Positions 20,001 through 26,927 of a stretch of DNA of 64,000 nucleotides are shown piece after piece. Made by a program: the position numbers and the translations under genes. Source of the stretch: G942493275 sp942493275 (GTDB lineage: Bacteria > Actinomycetota > Coriobacteriia > Anaerosomatales > PHET01); the NCBI GenBank assembly GCA_942493275.1, contig OW818687.1:1550001-1614000 (forward strand). Reading direction: 5' to 3'. Below the pieces are notes generated by a model. The model was not told where the DNA came from. It saw nothing but the letters and a program-made list of their open reading frames with translations, and made no database searches. The first letter of the stretch is position 1, and every line of letters starts with the position of its first letter.

Positions 20001-22128
20001 TGATGCAGACGGGGATACCACGGAGGTCGGATTCACGATCTTGAATCCCGTCGCGGTCGACGACAGTGCGACCGCCACTGAAGACACACTCCTGAGTGTC
20101 CCGGCGCCTGGCGTCCTGGCGAACGACACCTACAACCCGGGCGAGACCTACATCTCGGTCCAGACCCAGCCTGCGCACGGCGAGTTGACAATCGATGTCG
20201 ATACGGGTGCGTGGACCTACACGCCTGACCCGAACTACAACGGTGCGGACTCGTTCACCTACGTCCTCGCACAGGATGACTACGAGACCGAGGCTGCCAC
20301 GGTGTCGATCACCGTCACGCCGGCCGACGAGACACCGGTCGCGGTCAACGACAGCGCCACCGCCACCGAAGACACGCAGCTGAGTGTCCCGGCGCCTGGC
20401 GTCCTCGCGAACGACACATACACGGCTGGTGGGACTGAGATCGTTGTCGACACGCAGCCGACACACGGCACACTCATACTCAACTCGACCACGGGTGCAT
20501 GGACCTACATGCCTGACGCCGACTACAACGGCGCAGACTCGTTCACCTATCACCTGAGTGAGGGCGCGTACGACTCGCCGACGGCAACGGTGTCGATCAC
20601 CGTCACGCCGGTGGCCGAGACGCCTGTCGCGGTCAACGACAGCGCCACCGCCACCGAAGACACGCAGCTGAGTGTCCCGGCGCCTGGCGTACTTGGGAAC
20701 GACACGTACACGGCTGGTGTCACCACGATCGTGGTCGACACGCAGCCCACCCACGGCACGCTGGTGATGAACACCACCACAGGAGCGTGGATCTACACAC
20801 CGGCCGCGAACTACGCCGGAGCGGACTCGTTCACGTACCGTCTACACGAAGGCGCGTACGACTCGCCGACGGCAACGGTGTCCATCACGGTCACTGCAGT
20901 CAACGACGCACCCACGGCGGTGCCGGACAGTTACGCTGTCGATCAGGACGCAGTGCTGACCGTTTCGACCCCGGGCGTTCTCGCGAACGATTCGGACGTC
21001 GAAGGCTCGTCGCTCACGGCCGCTGTCGTGACCGATCCGGCACACGGTGTCCTCAACCTGCTGGCAAACGGCGGTTTCACCTACACGCCGAGCGCAGGTT
21101 GGTCGGGAACCGACACGTTCACGTATACGGCCTCCGACGGATCGGCGAGCTCCACGCCGGCGCTGGTTACTATCACGGTCAGCCCGGCGGGCGTCATCGA
21201 GGTGCCGATCAACGGCACCACACGATTCGACACGTCGGTTGCCATATCGCAGCAGGCATTCCCTGAAGGCGCCGATTGGGTCGTGGTCGCAACGGGCCGC
21301 AACTGGCCTGATGCATTGGGCGGCAGCGCTCTCGCGGGCGCTCTCGGTGGACCGATCCTGCTGACCGATACGAGCGCACTGCCGGGCAGCGTGGTCGACG
21401 AAATCGACCGGCTCGGTGCTACGGACGCCATCATTCTCGGCGGCACGAACGCGATTCACGCGAGTGTCGAGGCGGAGCTGAACCTGTTGCTGGGTGACGC
21501 GAACGTCGAGCGGATCTGGGGTTCCAGCCGTTACGCCACGGCCGACGCGGTCGCAGTTCGGACGATCGCCGAGCTGGGCGAGGCGTACGACGGGACGGCC
21601 CTGATGGCCACGGGCACCAACTACCCGGACGCCTTGGGCGCCGCACCACTTGCGGCGGGCCTGCACTGGCCGCTGTATCTCACCCAGGCGACCGGCATCT
21701 CGGCATCGACCGAGCTGGCGATGGAGGGCGTGGACGAGGTGCTCGTGCTCGGCGGAACGTCCGCGATCCCGGCCAAGATCGAGTCCGATCTCGTGCTGGA
21801 GTACGGCGATCCGAACGTCACCAGACTCGCTGGCGGGAACAGGTACTCAACCGCGGTTGCAATCGCCACGCACGGTGTGGCGAACGGGCTCGGATGGGAT
21901 CGACTCGCCATCGCGACCGGCATGAACTTCCCGGATGCGCTTGCAGGAGGCGTGCTGCAGGGTCGTGACGGTTCGGTGATGTTGTTGACGCCGTCGAACT
22001 CGCTCGACATGAGCGTCGCTGCGGTTCTTGAGGCGAACAAGGCCCAAATCAACGAGGTGCGCTATCTCGGCGGATTGAACGCCATCAATCAGTCTGTCCG
22101 TGACGACGTCATGGCCATTCTGGAGTAG
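14002..22128 (+). CDS. Giant repeat surface protein (2,708 aa) with cadherin-like and wall-binding domains
   Basis: A signal peptide (about 10-36) is followed by twelve ~165-residue modules (residues ~37-2016). Module starts seen are about 218, 374, 533, 701, 867, 1034, 1201, 1367, 1525, 1692 and 1856. Each has two halves: a strand-rich first half with GWDW, SIDDPGTP and VTVTDG, and a second half with DTVSGTA, DGEGNWxADFS and an acidic DEDGD loop that resembles a calcium site. Four cadherin-like domains of ~96 residues follow (2017-2404), with NDSATATEDTQLSV, then VLANDTY and GADSFTY. The end (2405-2708) carries three CW_binding_2 repeats (GTTRFDTSV, SSRYATAD, GNRYSTAV). It is therefore a wall-attached filamentous adhesin or stalk; the ligand is unknown. 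A stable hairpin follows the stop. Confidence 0.92.
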   Translation: MGAREIAGRVLRWRVLLCVGIALITAAALPSVAAAATFSVSYENPPDFMWANGFAPDAPVTVTLDDPSTGPGVDQTYFPTTDSTGFFSLGPIIDFDAGWTITMNDGVTTKEHVVIPMGFDEVDPVTDTCWGYAAPNSTVHVGFEDYDLDIVYYRDVTTDGTGAWQADFSVPVLDGLGGNAAGDIKITTGVNLTQSDSDGDATQTNGQPDNPQIWVSLNDDNISAHGWIPGSNVEIYVDDPATPEPIDYSTNFATNSQGTFWPTGALPYDFKVGDVVSAVSGMQTTELTIEFVQIDGVDLDNDSVWGLADPGASVWVDSSVGDHGEAIADETGAWVYFSGNDFAQGTFITAHRADEDMDRSQVNHAVPNPRFGVDPTIDHVMGWEWPANTTVSVYVDAGYVGSTGTDDWGNFNFNSLVDVTEGSVVMVTDGILEKTTIVTALTLTDVNPETDTISGTAAPGSYVHVWVHGMNPAHRLAAVDGEGNWVADFSVAFGEDITRDLVPGDSGNANQEDADADQTVIHWNLTRPNFGVDPDTDELFGADWARGSSVTISIDDPGTPEEPDFQTTADTDPGWGNFGVWLGDQYDIQPGFNITVTDGDKTALHTVAALTITSVDPDADTVSGTGPVGEWLSVYPWDSPTSRQVQVDGEGNWLADFSVAGDGEQVVDIVPGAMGEADWNDAENDFTRVIWSVPNPTFAVEYDQDEIFGGDWERNAQISITIDDASNGVGVDFETSATSDDWGSFDSWFGGEFDVDVGDTVTVSDGVRQKDHLVLHVDTTGADADLDLVWGWADPGAEVRVAVYDYDVSKTVTADGGGYWYADFATGEPWETADLMLGNTGASNRIDEDGDSSQSSFRIAAPSFAVRPEENAINGWDFAPNQVAHITIDDIFMPGTVDYEQWVPVDDWGGFEWWWDPAEFQVAAGQVVTVECDGVTKTHIVTAVVVTELNADTDVVAGTAEPGTWVDVYIYEGAHRYVEVDGAGNWAADFTEPDGEENAFDLAPGNNGVAQQADEDGDQTQDQWHIANPMLGVDPDTNEVFGGDFQPGALVNISIDDPGTPQSPDYEAGVDADWDWGSFETFTDWFDIQPGFVVTVSDGVSVREHVVAAIAVTAIDTELDTISGTGPAGEPVVVWFWDDGATRYVVADGEGNWTADFSVAGPDEWVVDLQKGSSGEVRWSDGDGDYTRHMWHVPNPNFTVEYGSDALWGGDWLPLSTVTIQVDVPGVGTDVDFETTAEVSDWGDFWAGLEGEFDLDVGHIVTVTDGTNTKQHEVLHVQITNVDADLDTVTGTSDPNVWVRVELEGWGIGRDVFSDSNGDWMADFSAGEPWEIADIAPGIEVGAYRWDEDGDSSRALFYLANPSFVARPLDNSIGGWDFPALGEVYITVDDPDTPDMPDFAQLLQADEWGSFETWWDPAEFQLEPGQLVTVEADGIMKQLIIAPLSVTGLDVDADIMTGTADPDAWVSIMHWGFDDYGVPADGLGDWVLNDIPLHAGSEGNVMEWDQDGDATEVYWRIADPTIAVDVVNGSIWGWEFTPMADVTVTLDDPDTPASPDQTLIRPTDEGGYFNLDDVTYEMQPGLTIGVTDGSLVKELVVVDLAVTSVDPDTDIVAGTVSPDSTVWCDAWTKFDGQSRSVLSAGGQWEFDFSQPDGDFGPLDLEPNNDGQAYVDDADGDMTIAPWHIPRAMIRANPAYEELSGSDWPADAELIVTYDDPATPANPDLIEAVQASPIGDFVLPLGPLGVDIKTGDTILVSDGEMLKGLTVSTLRVNGIDVGADLVFGEATPDSTIWVSIDDSMAGLDVLADGAGGWTADFTWFDAWDILSSTTGQATEPDEDGDETVVPWNAAGPYFTVMPESDSIMGWEWAMPGVATVSIDDPGTVPNPDWTQDVPTAEWWGTFNLDSIAYDIKPGDVVTVDDGTTAKTHTVTDVHVLGANIATEVVYGTASTGDVVYVGYFNSGWMGFVEVPIVGGEWAADFSVNDPPIDLTLGMSGAANQPDADGDTTEVGFTILNPVAVDDSATATEDTLLSVPAPGVLANDTYNPGETYISVQTQPAHGELTIDVDTGAWTYTPDPNYNGADSFTYVLAQDDYETEAATVSITVTPADETPVAVNDSATATEDTQLSVPAPGVLANDTYTAGGTEIVVDTQPTHGTLILNSTTGAWTYMPDADYNGADSFTYHLSEGAYDSPTATVSITVTPVAETPVAVNDSATATEDTQLSVPAPGVLGNDTYTAGVTTIVVDTQPTHGTLVMNTTTGAWIYTPAANYAGADSFTYRLHEGAYDSPTATVSITVTAVNDAPTAVPDSYAVDQDAVLTVSTPGVLANDSDVEGSSLTAAVVTDPAHGVLNLLANGGFTYTPSAGWSGTDTFTYTASDGSASSTPALVTITVSPAGVIEVPINGTTRFDTSVAISQQAFPEGADWVVVATGRNWPDALGGSALAGALGGPILLTDTSALPGSVVDEIDRLGATDAIILGGTNAIHASVEAELNLLLGDANVERIWGSSRYATADAVAVRTIAELGEAYDGTALMATGTNYPDALGAAPLAAGLHWPLYLTQATGISASTELAMEGVDEVLVLGGTSAIPAKIESDLVLEYGDPNVTRLAGGNRYSTAVAIATHGVANGLGWDRLAIATGMNFPDALAGGVLQGRDGSVMLLTPSNSLDMSVAAVLEANKAQINEVRYLGGLNAINQSVRDDVMAILE
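14110..20049 (+). repeat. Twelve tandem ~165-residue coding repeats
   Basis: The coding repeats are about 490-500 bases each, too diverged at DNA level for long exact matches but clear in protein. Conserved positions per copy are an NPxF[GA]V lead, a [GF]G[WG][DE][WF] block, IDDPxTP, D[DE]WGxF, [DE][VI]xxG[DF]xVTV[ST]DG, [DT]D[TV][VI]xGT, and an acidic DEDGD loop. Copy 1 is the most divergent. Confidence 0.85.
15598..18573 (+). repeat. Segmental duplication of a three-module block
   Basis: Modules 4-5-6 (15598-17100) match modules 7-8-9 (17101-18573) in order better than they match their direct neighbours. Modules 4 and 7 share YDIQPGF or FDIQPGF and SGTGP. Modules 5 and 8 share the EY lead, FDVDVG or FDLDVG, GEPWE and DEDGDSS. 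Modules 6 and 9 share the RP lead, WWDPAEFQ and a terminal VE-x-DG. This indicates duplication of a ~495-residue unit after the single modules had diverged. Confidence 0.75.
20338..20690 (+). repeat. Near-identical cadherin-like repeat DNA, 288-base period
   Basis: The 65 bases at 20338-20402 recur exactly at 20626-20690, at the start of the second and third cadherin-like domains. Other parts of the two domains also match closely. This marks a recent duplication or ongoing gene conversion, in contrast with the more diverged first and fourth cadherin-like copies. Confidence 0.85.
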
Positions 22129-22160
22129 CGCGAGAACGATGCGTGTTGCACGGCTCAAAA

Positions 22161-22200
22161 GAGCCGGCGTCGGTGAAGCTGCCGACGCCGGCTCTGACTT
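22161..22200 (+). terminator. Hairpin terminator after the giant surface protein gene
   Basis: GAGCCGGCGTCGG (22161-22173) pairs perfectly over 13 bases with CCGACGCCGGCTC (22182-22194), with an 8-base loop. The tail TGACTTTG is only weakly T-rich. It lies 33 bases after the stop and separates this gene from the symporter. Confidence 0.75.
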
Positions 22201-22315
22201 TGTCCCGGTTCAAACTCGTGGGCGCCTCGATGGCGCGTCCGTAGTAGGATTGCCTGCGGGTCGCGGCCGGGGAGTCCGGCCGCGCATTGCGCCCGTCATC
22301 GGAGGGGACACTCGA

Positions 22316-23692
22316 ATGAGCGACAAGACCACGCCTGCAACGACCGGTCGCGAGGGCTTCAGCTCGACCCTCGGTGTCCTGGCTGCCACGCTTGGCTCGG
22401 CGGTGGGACTCGGAAACATCTGGAAGTTCCCGTCGATGACCGGGCAGAACGGCGGCGCGGCGTTCGTGTTCGTCTACCTCATCTGCGTGGCGCTGATCGG
22501 CCTGCCGGTCATGATCTCCGAGTTCATCATCGGTCGCAGGGCCGGCGCAAACAACGTGGGTGCGTTCAAGAAGCTCGCCCCGGGCAAGCCGTGGTACCTG
22601 ACCGGCGTCTTTGGCGTCGCGGCCGCGTTCCTCATCATGTTCTTCTACACCGACGTCGCCGGGTGGGTGTACGCCTACGCGTTCAAGGCGTTGACCGGCA
22701 CCTTTGGCGGGGTCAATGGCGCTGAGACCTCCGAGATCTTCTCGGCACACATCGGCGGAGTCGCCGGACCACTCGCGTGGCAGTGGATTGTTCTCGTTAC
22801 CATCAGCGTCATCATCATCGCGGGTGTGACCAAGGGCATCGAGCGGATGACCAAGACGCTGCTGCCGATCTTGCTCGTGCTGCTGCTGATCTGCGACGTT
22901 CGGGCGCTCACGCTTCCCGGTGCCATGGAGGGAGTGAAGTACCTCTTCCAGCCGGACTTCACCAAGATCACCGCGTCGGTCGTTCTGGCTGCACTTGGGC
23001 TCGCGTTCTTCAAGCTGTCAGTGGGCATGGGCACGATGACGACCTACGGCAGCTACATCGGCAAGAGCGAGAACATGCCGGGCAACGCGGTCAAGGTGGC
23101 GCTCTCGGACACGATGGTCTCGCTGCTGGCCGGCCTCGCGATCTTCCCGGCGGTGTTCGCGTTCGGGTTCGAGCCCGACGCCGGGCCCTCGCTGCTGTTC
23201 ATCACGATTCCGGCCGTGTTCGAGACGATGCCGTTCGGCCAGGTATTCCTGACGATGTTCTTCCTGCTTGCGGCCATCGCCGCGACCGGGGCGATGATCT
23301 CGCTGCTCGAGGTTCCGGTCGCCTATCTCACCGAGGAGAGGAACTGGTCGCGCGTGATGGCCACGGTCTTCTCGGCGGGGCTGATGGGTGGGGTGGGCGT
23401 GCTTGCGACGCTTTCGACGAGCACGCTCGCCGAGACGCTGATCGCCGGCAAGACGTTCTTCGATCTGTTCGACTACGCGTCATCCAACATCCTGCTGCCG
23501 GTGGGAGGCATCCTGATCTGCCTGTTCGTGGGATGGAAGCTCGGACCGGCGGTCATCACCGATGAGGCGTCGAACGCGGGTGCGCTGAACAACGCGGCGT
23601 TGCTGAAGGTCTTCACGTTCTCGGTGCGCTACGTGGCACCCATCGCCATCCTTCTGGTGCTGCTCAACGGGTTGGGTGTGCTCAAGTTCTAG
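22316..23692 (+). CDS. Sodium-dependent transporter, NSS (SNF) family
   Basis: The protein is 458 residues from the ATG at 22316, preceded by GGAGGGG. The signature GSAVGLGNIWKFPSMTGQNGG at the first membrane helix holds the unwound substrate/Na+ site of LeuT-type symporters. About eleven membrane segments follow, ending in YVAPIAILLVLLNGLGV, as in other bacterial members. Family members import amino acids or related amines with Na+. Substrate cannot be predicted. It is flanked by a terminator upstream and a separate regulatory palindrome downstream. Confidence 0.93.
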   Translation: MSDKTTPATTGREGFSSTLGVLAATLGSAVGLGNIWKFPSMTGQNGGAAFVFVYLICVALIGLPVMISEFIIGRRAGANNVGAFKKLAPGKPWYLTGVFGVAAAFLIMFFYTDVAGWVYAYAFKALTGTFGGVNGAETSEIFSAHIGGVAGPLAWQWIVLVTISVIIIAGVTKGIERMTKTLLPILLVLLLICDVRALTLPGAMEGVKYLFQPDFTKITASVVLAALGLAFFKLSVGMGTMTTYGSYIGKSENMPGNAVKVALSDTMVSLLAGLAIFPAVFAFGFEPDAGPSLLFITIPAVFETMPFGQVFLTMFFLLAAIAATGAMISLLEVPVAYLTEERNWSRVMATVFSAGLMGGVGVLATLSTSTLAETLIAGKTFFDLFDYASSNILLPVGGILICLFVGWKLGPAVITDEASNAGALNNAALLKVFTFSVRYVAPIAILLVLLNGLGVLKF

Positions 23693-23710
23693 GAGGTGCT
23701 GCGCCGTTTG

Positions 23711-23724
23711 GGTACAGCTGTACC
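23711..23724. promoter_or_regulatory. Perfect 14-base palindrome upstream of the MoaD-like gene
   Basis: GGTACAGCTGTACC is fully self-complementary. It lies between the symporter stop (23692) and the ubiquitin-like gene start (23766). A related palindrome, GGTACGTACC, occurs at 26853-26862 in front of the aldehyde oxidoreductase gene. A shared operator is possible but the spacers between half-sites differ (4 and 0 bases). Confidence 0.35.
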
Positions 23725-23765
23725 TGAACGGTATAGTCCGCCTCCACCAGGACGGTGCTTCCCAA

Positions 23766-24086
23766 GTGACTGACTCCGCCAGGCAGCAAACGTGCGTCAC
23801 GGTCCGCGTCTTCTCCAGCCTGCGGCCGATACTGCAGGCGCGGGGGGTCGACGAGACGACGCTACTGGTGGAAGTTCCTGCCTGCGGCGTGACGGGTCAC
23901 GAACTCGCCGAACTCATGGAGCTGCCTGCCGAGGCGATCGAGGGCGTCTTCGTCAACCACGTGGTGCACGGGATGGGGATCCACATCGATCGGGGCGACC
24001 GCGTGGCGTTCGTGCCACAGGGCACGCCAGGACCGCATCGCGTGTTCTTGGGGCTGTACCGCGCCGGCAAAGACGAGAACGCGTAG
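23766..24086 (+). CDS. MoaD/ThiS-like ubiquitin-fold protein (Mut7-C ubiquitin type), no GG tail
   Basis: The protein is 106 residues from the GTG at 23766. The core reads VTVRVFSSLRPILQARG, then VTGHELAELMELPAEAIEGVFVNHVV, and GDRVAFVPQGTPGPHRVFLG. This is the beta-grasp pattern of MoaD/ThiS sulfur carriers and of the ubiquitin-like domain found next to Mut7-C. It ends GKDENA rather than Gly-Gly, so it cannot be thiocarboxylated in the normal way unless processed. It converges on the ThiF-type gene 10 bases away and is close to the aldehyde oxidoreductase, suggesting a cofactor-related role. Confidence 0.75.
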   Translation: MTDSARQQTCVTVRVFSSLRPILQARGVDETTLLVEVPACGVTGHELAELMELPAEAIEGVFVNHVVHGMGIHIDRGDRVAFVPQGTPGPHRVFLGLYRAGKDENA

Positions 24087-24099
24087 GCGGTAGCGCCTA
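24084..24099. terminator. Short hairpin holding both convergent stop codons
   Basis: TAGGCG (24084-24089) pairs with CGCCTA (24094-24099) around GTAG. The left TAG is the stop of the plus-strand ubiquitin-like gene. The right arm encodes the TAG of the minus-strand ThiF-type gene. The stem is only 6 bases with no T-tract, so a terminator role is tentative. Confidence 0.3.
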
Positions 24100-24735
24100 G
24101 GGCTCCGGGTACCCCAGCAGGATCCGCACTGCCGCATGCGCCTCGTGAGCTGCTGCCGCAACCACACGGCTCGCGAGCAAGGGCAGATTCGCGGTGACAT
24201 CGCTCGTGTGGTCGCCGGCCATGTAGTACGTGTCGGCGAGGCGCTCGGTGGTTACATCGTTTGCCGAGTCGAAGCCGGCCAGCCCGGATGCGCTCACCAC
24301 GGGCAGGTCCGGGCGCTCCTTGAGCAGAACGTTCGCGATCATCGCCTTTGTCTGCGCGGTGTCGACCGCCTCGATGACCACGTCTGCGCCTTCGATGAGC
24401 TCGAGCACGTTGTCCGCCGTCGCTCGTACCTGGTGGAGCAGCAGCGTCACGTCGGCGCGGATTCGCAGCAAAGTGTTGGATAGCGCGGAGGTCTTGAGCT
24501 GCCCGATCTGGTCATAGAAGTACAGCTGCCGGTTGAGATTCGAAGGATCGACGGTGTCGAAGTCGATCAGAGTCAGCGTCCCGACCCCCGAGCGCACGAG
24601 CATCTCGGCGACATGGCTGCCAAGACCCCCGCAGCCGATCACGGCGACGTGGCTGCCGGCGAGCCGTACGCGCACGCCGGCGTCGTCGTCAGGCGCAACG
24701 GGAGCGAACTCGATGGGGCTCACGATCCGGATCAC
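24097..24735 (-). CDS. ThiF/MoeB/HesA-family adenylyltransferase (E1-like)
   Basis: This 212-residue protein starts at a GTG that overlaps the stop of the MoaD-like gene (GTGA). The nucleotide-binding Rossmann motif VAVIGCGGLGSHVAEML, the LIDFDTVDPSNLNRQ block with the catalytic Asn-Arg-Gln, and VVIEAVDTAQTK are those of E1-like enzymes that adenylate the Gly-Gly tail of sulfur carriers. It lacks Cys pairs for a Zn site and any rhodanese domain, matching short ThiF family 2 proteins. Adjacent sulfur carrier and tungsten/molybdenum enzyme genes suggest pterin-cofactor assembly. Confidence 0.88.
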   Translation of the reverse strand: MIRIVSPIEFAPVAPDDDAGVRVRLAGSHVAVIGCGGLGSHVAEMLVRSGVGTLTLIDFDTVDPSNLNRQLYFYDQIGQLKTSALSNTLLRIRADVTLLLHQVRATADNVLELIEGADVVIEAVDTAQTKAMIANVLLKERPDLPVVSASGLAGFDSANDVTTERLADTYYMAGDHTSDVTANLPLLASRVVAAAAHEAHAAVRILLGYPEP

Positions 24736-24971
24736 CCGCCCGCGACCGGCGGGAAGATCGCGAGTCGGTCGCCTTCGGCAAGCACGCGGTCGTCGTCAGC
24801 GTGGCGACCGTTGACGAACACCACACGCGGTCCCTCGGGGATACCCAGCCTTTCGATCACGTCGCCCACCGTGGCGCCGTCGACCACCTCGAGCGGGCGC
24901 GCGTGGCGGCCGCCCATCCCGTCAGGCTGGTAGGCGGAGAGGTATGCGAAGAGCGCGACCGTGATCGTCAT
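24732..24971 (-). CDS. MoaD/ThiS sulfur-carrier protein with Gly-Gly tail
   Basis: This 79-residue beta-grasp protein begins MTITVALFAYLSAYQP, contains VVFVNGRHADDDRVL and GDRLAIFPPVAGG, and ends in the diagnostic Gly-Gly used for adenylation and thiocarboxylation. It is a MoaD-type small subunit for molybdopterin synthesis. It is encoded directly after the aldehyde oxidoreductase and overlaps the E1-like gene, so it is probably dedicated to that enzyme's tungsto- or molybdopterin. Confidence 0.9.
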   Translation of the reverse strand: MTITVALFAYLSAYQPDGMGGRHARPLEVVDGATVGDVIERLGIPEGPRVVFVNGRHADDDRVLAEGDRLAIFPPVAGG

Positions 24972-24989
24972 GGGGTTGGCTCCAGCGAT

Positions 24990-25023
24990 CCCGTGCCGCC
25001 GGACGAGTTGCCGGCGGCACGGG
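24990..25023 (-). terminator. Strong intercistronic hairpin between oxidoreductase and moaD-like genes
   Basis: CCCGTGCCGCCGG (24990-25002) and CCGGCGGCACGGG (25011-25023) form a perfect 13-base stem with an 8-base loop. It lies 18 bases before the moaD-like start. There is no T-tract on the minus strand, so it may act as a partial terminator or mRNA 3'-end stabiliser, giving less of the downstream genes than of the enzyme. Confidence 0.5.
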
Positions 25024-25043
25024 AGTGCGCGTGGGTAGTGGTG

Positions 25044-26819
25044 TTACTGCAGGCCCATCTCGGCAGCCGTCTCGGCCACGAAGTCGAAGACCGAGTCCAG
25101 ATCCTCGTCACTCACTGAGAACACCGCGTCGTGCGGCGGCAGCTTATCCTCGTAGAAGAACTTGGGCAGGCGGTCGTCGGCGGCGGTGAAGCCCGCGCGT
25201 GTGTTGTACATCCGCTCCATGGTCAGGACCTCTCGGCCGAGCTGCATGAGTGCGGCGGCGTCCCACTTCTCGCCGGTGTGCGCTTCGACCATCTCATGGA
25301 TGGCGACGAACGCCTCCGGGATGTCGAGAACCGGGAAGGCCACGAAGATGCACAGTCCGAGCGAATCGAGCATCGCCGTCGCAATCTGAAGGTTCTTCGA
25401 CAAGACGGCCTGGCCCTCGGTCTTGAGCGGGTCGACGTCGCCGCCGACGCTCAGGATGTTCGAGGTGATCGTGTAGCCGGCGGTGTGGTCCGCTCCCATC
25501 GTCGAGGTCGCGTAGGTCACGCCGATGCCCTGGATCGGGCGCGGGTCGTAGGCCGGGAGCGCCTGATGCTTGACGACCGGGATGCGGGCAACGCCGTACT
25601 TGATGCCGGTTGCCTCCGCGCCGTCCCACAGCACGCGCAGCTCGTTATCCGGATCGAGACCCGCCTTGAGCGCGGCGAGCCCGCCCTCGGCGTCACCGAA
25701 CTGCAGCGCGCCGGAGTCCATGTAGACCGCCAGCGTGGCGCCCATCTCGATGGTGTCGAGGCCCAGATCGCCGCACGCGCGGTCCAGCTCCGCGATGGCG
25801 TCGAGGTCGCCGATGCCGCAGTCCGCGCCAAAGGACCAGGAGGTCTCGTACTCCGGACCCTTGGTCTTGTAGTGGCCATCCTTGTCGACCCAGTAGCGCG
25901 AGCACTGGATCACGCAGCCCGAGTGACAGCCGTGGCTGGCGTTGCCGCCGCGCGCGAGAATCGTCTCGCGCTGGGTCTCGCCGCCGATGGCGTCCGCGAA
26001 CTCGAACGTACCCGCCGAGAAGTTGCGCGTCGGCAGGCCGCCGGCCTCGTTGAGGATGTTGGTGAGGACGTTGGTGCCATACATCGGCAGACCCGTACCG
26101 GAGACCGCATGCTCCTTCAGGGCCGTCGAGAAGCGCCTCGTTGCGGCCGTGAATGCTTCCTTGTCGGCGTGTCCGAGCGAGGTCGTGCCCGCGTAGGAGA
26201 CGACGATGCCCTTGAGGCCCTTGGAGCCCATCACCGCGCCGAGTCCGCCGCGACCGGCGAATCGGTTGGGATAGCCCTTGGGGTCGGATACGGCGATGCC
26301 TGAGGCCTTCGCGAGCGCCTCGCCGGCCGGGCCGATGCTGATGGTCGAGTACTTGTCGCCCTCGGGACGCATTGCCTTGATCCCGTCGGCGACCTCGTAG
26401 TTGCCGAGACCCGCCCACTCGTCCACGCGCTCGAGCCGCGCAGAGCGATCGGCCTCGATAACGAGCAGGTAGCGTGCGTCCGGGTCGGACGGCACGCCCT
26501 CGACGACCACTGCCGCAAGCCCGATGCGCGCGAGCGCGTGGGCCGCCTGGCCGCCCGAGTTCGACTCCTTGATGCCGCCGGTGAGGGGGCTCTTCGCTCC
26601 CACCGACAGGCGTCCTCCATTGGGGGCGGTGGTGCCGCCGAGCGTGCCCGGCGCGAAGACGAGCTTGGCCCCCGGGCCGAGGGCATCGCAGTCCGCAGGA
26701 ACCTCGTCGTAGATGATCGCGTCCGTAAGCGCGCGACCCCCGTAGCGCGCCCACGAGTCACGCACCGGCTCGATGGTCGCGGTCAGGTCCGTCATGTTGA
26801 CTCGGAGTAGCTCTCTCAT
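25044..26819 (-). CDS. Aldehyde:ferredoxin oxidoreductase family (tungsten/molybdenum)
   Basis: The protein is 591 residues from the ATG at 26819, which has GGAGG at the right distance; this matches the ~600-residue family size. The N-terminal pterin-binding domain shows LVFAPGTLGGTTAPNGGR and GGIKESNSGG. The [4Fe-4S] ligands are in CHSGCVIQC, with a fourth Cys expected near LGLCIF. RPIQGIGVTYATSTMGADHT is the usual region next to the second pterin. The family oxidises aldehydes with ferredoxin in anaerobes. Its neighbours are a sulfur carrier and an E1 enzyme. The exact substrate (acetaldehyde, aromatic or other) cannot be told. Confidence 0.93.
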   Translation of the reverse strand: MRELLRVNMTDLTATIEPVRDSWARYGGRALTDAIIYDEVPADCDALGPGAKLVFAPGTLGGTTAPNGGRLSVGAKSPLTGGIKESNSGGQAAHALARIGLAAVVVEGVPSDPDARYLLVIEADRSARLERVDEWAGLGNYEVADGIKAMRPEGDKYSTISIGPAGEALAKASGIAVSDPKGYPNRFAGRGGLGAVMGSKGLKGIVVSYAGTTSLGHADKEAFTAATRRFSTALKEHAVSGTGLPMYGTNVLTNILNEAGGLPTRNFSAGTFEFADAIGGETQRETILARGGNASHGCHSGCVIQCSRYWVDKDGHYKTKGPEYETSWSFGADCGIGDLDAIAELDRACGDLGLDTIEMGATLAVYMDSGALQFGDAEGGLAALKAGLDPDNELRVLWDGAEATGIKYGVARIPVVKHQALPAYDPRPIQGIGVTYATSTMGADHTAGYTITSNILSVGGDVDPLKTEGQAVLSKNLQIATAMLDSLGLCIFVAFPVLDIPEAFVAIHEMVEAHTGEKWDAAALMQLGREVLTMERMYNTRAGFTAADDRLPKFFYEDKLPPHDAVFSVSDEDLDSVFDFVAETAAEMGLQ

Positions 26820-26927
26820 CGGTCCTCCCAACAATGGAGTTGCTTTGCTACAGGTACGTACCACCGACGGGCTCATTAGTGACGGGTATGAACCTCCTGA
26901 CCCGCCACCCCTCGCCCGGGAGACCCG

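Noticed and set aside
14110..20049. CRISPR-like periodicity
   Set aside because: The repeats are in-frame protein modules of about 490 bases, not short identical repeats with spacers; no cas genes are present.
13777..20754. Very long minus-strand frames (up to 830 codons) opposite the giant surface protein gene
   Set aside because: They mirror the repeated plus-strand protein in high-GC DNA, are rich in Arg, Val and His, and lack domains and ribosome binding sites. The plus-strand frame has a signal peptide and known domains.
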